This document shows positions 8,188 through 10,279 of a stretch of DNA of 10,279 nucleotides, piece after piece. The position numbers were made by a program, and so were the translations under genes. The notes under the pieces were generated by a model. It did not search any database. It saw nothing but the letters and a program-made list of their open reading frames with translations, and was not told the origin of the DNA. This stretch comes from Cephalothrix spiralis (lineage: Eukaryota; Nemertea; Palaeonemertea; Archinemertea; Cephalotrichidae). The stretch spans positions 1 through 10,279 of the forward strand of contig JAUCNG010411470.1 of the NCBI GenBank assembly GCA_032353305.1. The letters run 5' to 3'. Within the stretch, counting starts at the first letter, position 1. The number at the start of each line of letters is the position of its first letter.

Positions 8188-8457
8188 AATTGCCGCGATT
8201 CCTACCGAAATTGGCGGTAAATTATTCTAGCGGCCACTTTTTCATCTTGCTCTTTTGTTTAACCAAAGATAATTATTCTGAGTTTTTTGTGTGGTATAAT
8301 ATCCATTTGTTAATCATATAGCTATTTTAGTAAAAAAACTCAGAATAATTATCTCAGGTTAAACAAAAGAGCAAGATAAAAAGTGGCCGGTGAAATAAGT
8401 GGCCGCCAACTTCATTCCGATGCAATTCCTGGATATTATCAAGGAATCGCGGCAATT
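8188..8457. mobile_element. Palindromic fold-back/MITE-like element
   Basis: The 16-bp ends AATTGCCGCGATTCCT (8188-8203) and AGGAATCGCGGCAATT (8442-8457) are perfect inverted repeats. Inside, 8231-8287 pairs with 8333-8389 as a nearly perfect stem of about 57 bp around a loop of about 45 bases, and a GGCGG block pairs between them. The right arm has about 25 extra bases between the outer and inner repeats. No transposase frame. Flanking target duplications are not clear, so superfamily is unassigned. Confidence 0.72.
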
Positions 8458-8665
8458 TCCAACTGAATTCTATACACCCATTAAAGTACAGGCACATATA
8501 AAAATTCTCAAAAGTTGAAAAATATGCAGTCCTACAGTGTCAAGAACATTTTATCATGTTTTTCGTACCTGATAACCCACATTTATCAAAATTTTGACTT
8601 TGAAAAATTTGCCCGAGGGTGGTGAATGACCGCCGCAACACCCACGGGTGGATGGGTGAAATTGT

Positions 8666-8887
8666 TCAAAAGTATGACTTGTAACATATCAAAATGAAGC
8701 TCATGATAAATGTAGCTCATAACATACATTAGCGCAGTACATTGCTATCTATAAGCTTAAGACTGGACCCAAATATAGATGGCGCTCTAATGAGACAATA
8801 GCCTTAAAATCTAAAATTAATGCAGATATATTATGAGCTGCATTTATCATAAGCCTCATTTTAATATATTGCAAGTCATTCTTTTGA
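8666..8887. repeat. Long imperfect inverted repeat (fold-back element)
   Basis: 8666-8726 and 8827-8887 are reverse complements over about 61 bp with roughly eight mismatches, mostly transitions, around a loop of about 100 bases. Both outer ends are TCAAAAG/CTTTTGA. The loop contains AGATGGCGCTCTAATG. It may be a MITE; no convincing target duplication. Confidence 0.65.
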
Positions 8888-9213
8888 TAGGTATGATTAG
8901 GATCGGAATTAATACAGATGTGACCAGAGCTTCTATGGTTTTCGAGTGTTGACGCAAGCGAATAAAACTAAATACTAAATTTTCTCAATGAAATGTAAAA
9001 TTAAATTCATTCGTTGTTCAAACATGTCAAGGGTCCCCTAGGCAAAAAAATATGTTAGCACGCACCATTTAATCAAATAAAATGTAAAACTAATGTTATT
9101 TGTCGCAACAGGTTGCACTTACCTTGCATTCTAGGCTTTGGTAGTGGATTATGCTTATAAAAATTTTCTTAATTTTTGGTAGCTTTTTCTTCCATGCTAA
9201 TTTACTGAAATTA
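8888..9213. other. Intergenic, no gene seen
   Basis: AT-rich and non-coding on both strands as far as I can read. No repeat recognised. Confidence 0.55.
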
Positions 9214-9229
9214 AGAGAGAGAGAGAGAG
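9214..9229. repeat. (AG)8 microsatellite
   Basis: Eight perfect AG units. Confidence 0.9.
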
Positions 9230-9263
9230 CAATGTACATATATTTCATTATAATGTAATCTGT

Positions 9264-9435
9264 TTAAATAACGTTAGATAGATAGATTACTTTATTTTCA
9301 AAGACATGTATACTTATAACAATGAACATGAGCATCTAGGCTCATTTCCGTGAGGGTTATAAATAGCCGATTTAAAAAGGGACTAACAATGAGTTGTCAA
9401 AAAAAATACATGTATTAATATAATTAAATAACGTT
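9264..9435 (-). mobile_element. 5'-truncated non-LTR retrotransposon (LINE 3' end) with 12-bp target duplications
   Basis: TTAAATAACGTT occurs exactly at 9264-9275 and 9424-9435, directly bounding a 148-bp insert (9276-9423). On the - strand the insert ends in GAAAATAAAGTA followed by ATCT repeats immediately before the duplication. That is the arrangement left by target-primed reverse transcription of LINEs whose 3' end is a short tandem repeat. A perfect 6-bp stem, ATGAGC/GCTCAT (9328-9345), sits near the 3' end, like the hairpins many LINE reverse transcriptases recognise. Only the 3' tail is present, so the clade (CR1/L2-like or other) is a guess. Confidence 0.72.
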
Positions 9436-10127
9436 TAATTCAATTGGGTCATGATGGTACCTTTAGCATGTTAACTTAAGATAAGACAAGAATTGGGGCA
9501 CTGGGTTTTGGCTCGTATAGATACAGTGAAATGGAGATCGAACCCATGCACATCATGCACCAATACCTAAAACTATGGTACCAGTACCGGTATATGTGAC
9601 CCGATATATATATCAAAATGAGTCTCTTTGACAAAAAAAATAAAATTTATTTATGATTATCATTAACAAAAATTATACTCCCGACTATTCAATAAGGATT
9701 TATGACGTGAATGTCGAAAAAGGAACTGATGCAGATATAAATAATAAGTAAGATGCTGGTTCAGGAATATGAGTATGAGGATTGAGGAATAATCGATATA
9801 AATGCGTGGAGATAAAATGACATGTGTTTCCATACGACAATTTTTAAAAACAATCGTGGGAAAATCGGGGTTCACAAATCTTGACCCATGAAGAGGTGAC
9901 GTCACTAGAAATCCAAAAAATCATGTGACACAGAAACAGAAAGTAAAGATAAACAAATCATAAGATTTGCGACAGTGAATGTAGAAATTTTGGTTTTGAT
10001 ATAAGCAAATCTGAAGGTCATGTTTGATATATGAATTCACATGTGGACCATTTTAATTAAGTCACAAAAATATCAATAATTCACTGATAATTCAACTTAA
10101 TTGTAAATAAGTCAATAATGAGCACTA
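9436..10127. other. Intergenic, no gene seen
   Basis: AT-rich. It contains a tRNA-like T-arm motif (9531-9547, - strand), clustered GGTACC/ACCGGT palindromes near 9576-9590 and a TGACGTCA CRE palindrome at 9897-9904. The open frame on the - strand at 9663-9905 has no recognisable motif. Confidence 0.55.
9531..9547 (-). repeat. tRNA T-arm/B-box-like motif, possible SINE remnant
   Basis: On the - strand, ATGGG-TTCGATC-TCCAT forms a 5-bp stem (one G-T pair) with a 7-base TTCGATC loop, the shape of a tRNA T-arm and pol III B box. No acceptor stem or good A box is found upstream, so it is not a tRNA gene. It could be a tRNA-derived SINE remnant or chance. Confidence 0.25.
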
Positions 10128-10129
10128 TA

Positions 10130-10279
10130 CAGTGTGTCCCGAAAAAAGGGTAATCCAACTTTGCAGGTATATGGTGCAAAAATTACAAATTTTTTGAAAA
10201 AAAATTTTACTCACCATTTTAGAGCATCTTATTACCTTTCTATTCATACCACCTAAAGTGAATTATCTTCTTGCATGAC
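10130..10279 (+). mobile_element. Start of a TA-flanked element with CAGTGTGTCC end (cut by window)
   Basis: Begins CAGTGTGTCCCG directly after TA at 10128-10129, the same terminal sequence as the right end of the 1456-1741 MITE read on the other strand. The interior differs from that MITE, so it is a different family or a longer element. The other end is outside the window and no transposase is visible. Confidence 0.45.

Noticed and set aside
9663-9905. 80-codon open frame on - strand
   Set aside because: No recognisable motif and no gene context; AT-rich chance frame.
7441-10279. An undescribed multi-gene system downstream of Brachyury
   Set aside because: No supportable coding region, RNA gene or operon-like structure; the structure present is explained by repeats and mobile-element remnants.

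Overview
This window is animal (metazoan) nuclear DNA. It is strongly AT-rich, with long non-coding stretches, canonical GT-AG introns, short simple repeats and several small non-autonomous or truncated transposable elements. The only gene I can support is a spliced T-box transcription factor on the + strand. Joining seven exons gives 346 residues ending at a TAG stop. The first 167 are most of a T-box DNA-binding domain and the rest is a Brachyury-type C-terminal region with recognisable SCDR...R.N.R.APY and W-containing blocks. I call it a Brachyury (T/TBXT) orthologue or a diverged Brachyury paralogue. The start codon, N-terminus, promoter and the first part of the T-box lie upstream of base 1. 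I cannot place the phylum; several substitutions at normally constant T-box positions suggest a fast-evolving invertebrate lineage.

Layout: 1-31 is the end of a T-box exon; 32-3691 is a 3.66 kb intron with a mariner-like MITE (1456-1741) and a possible 9-nt micro-exon (3329-3337); 3692-6623 holds six more exons separated by introns of 191-593 bp; 6624 to about 7440 is the probable 3' UTR, with a Pumilio-type site and an AATAAA signal at 7419. From there to the end I find no gene. This 2.8 kb holds a large imperfect palindrome (8188-8457), a second fold-back repeat (8666-8887), a 5'-truncated non-LTR retrotransposon on the - strand bounded by 12-bp target duplications (9264-9435), a weak tRNA-like T-arm motif (9531-9547) and the start of another TA-flanked element at 10130 that runs off the window.

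The exon joins are supported by reading frame, splice consensus and continuity of T-box and Brachyury motifs across every junction. The items most worth checking are RNA-level ones: a triple CAG tandem acceptor before the last exon, a weak donor at the end of exon 6, and the candidate micro-exon in the first intron, which would add three residues inside the conserved TKTGR-RMFP segment. I did not find an undescribed multi-gene system.
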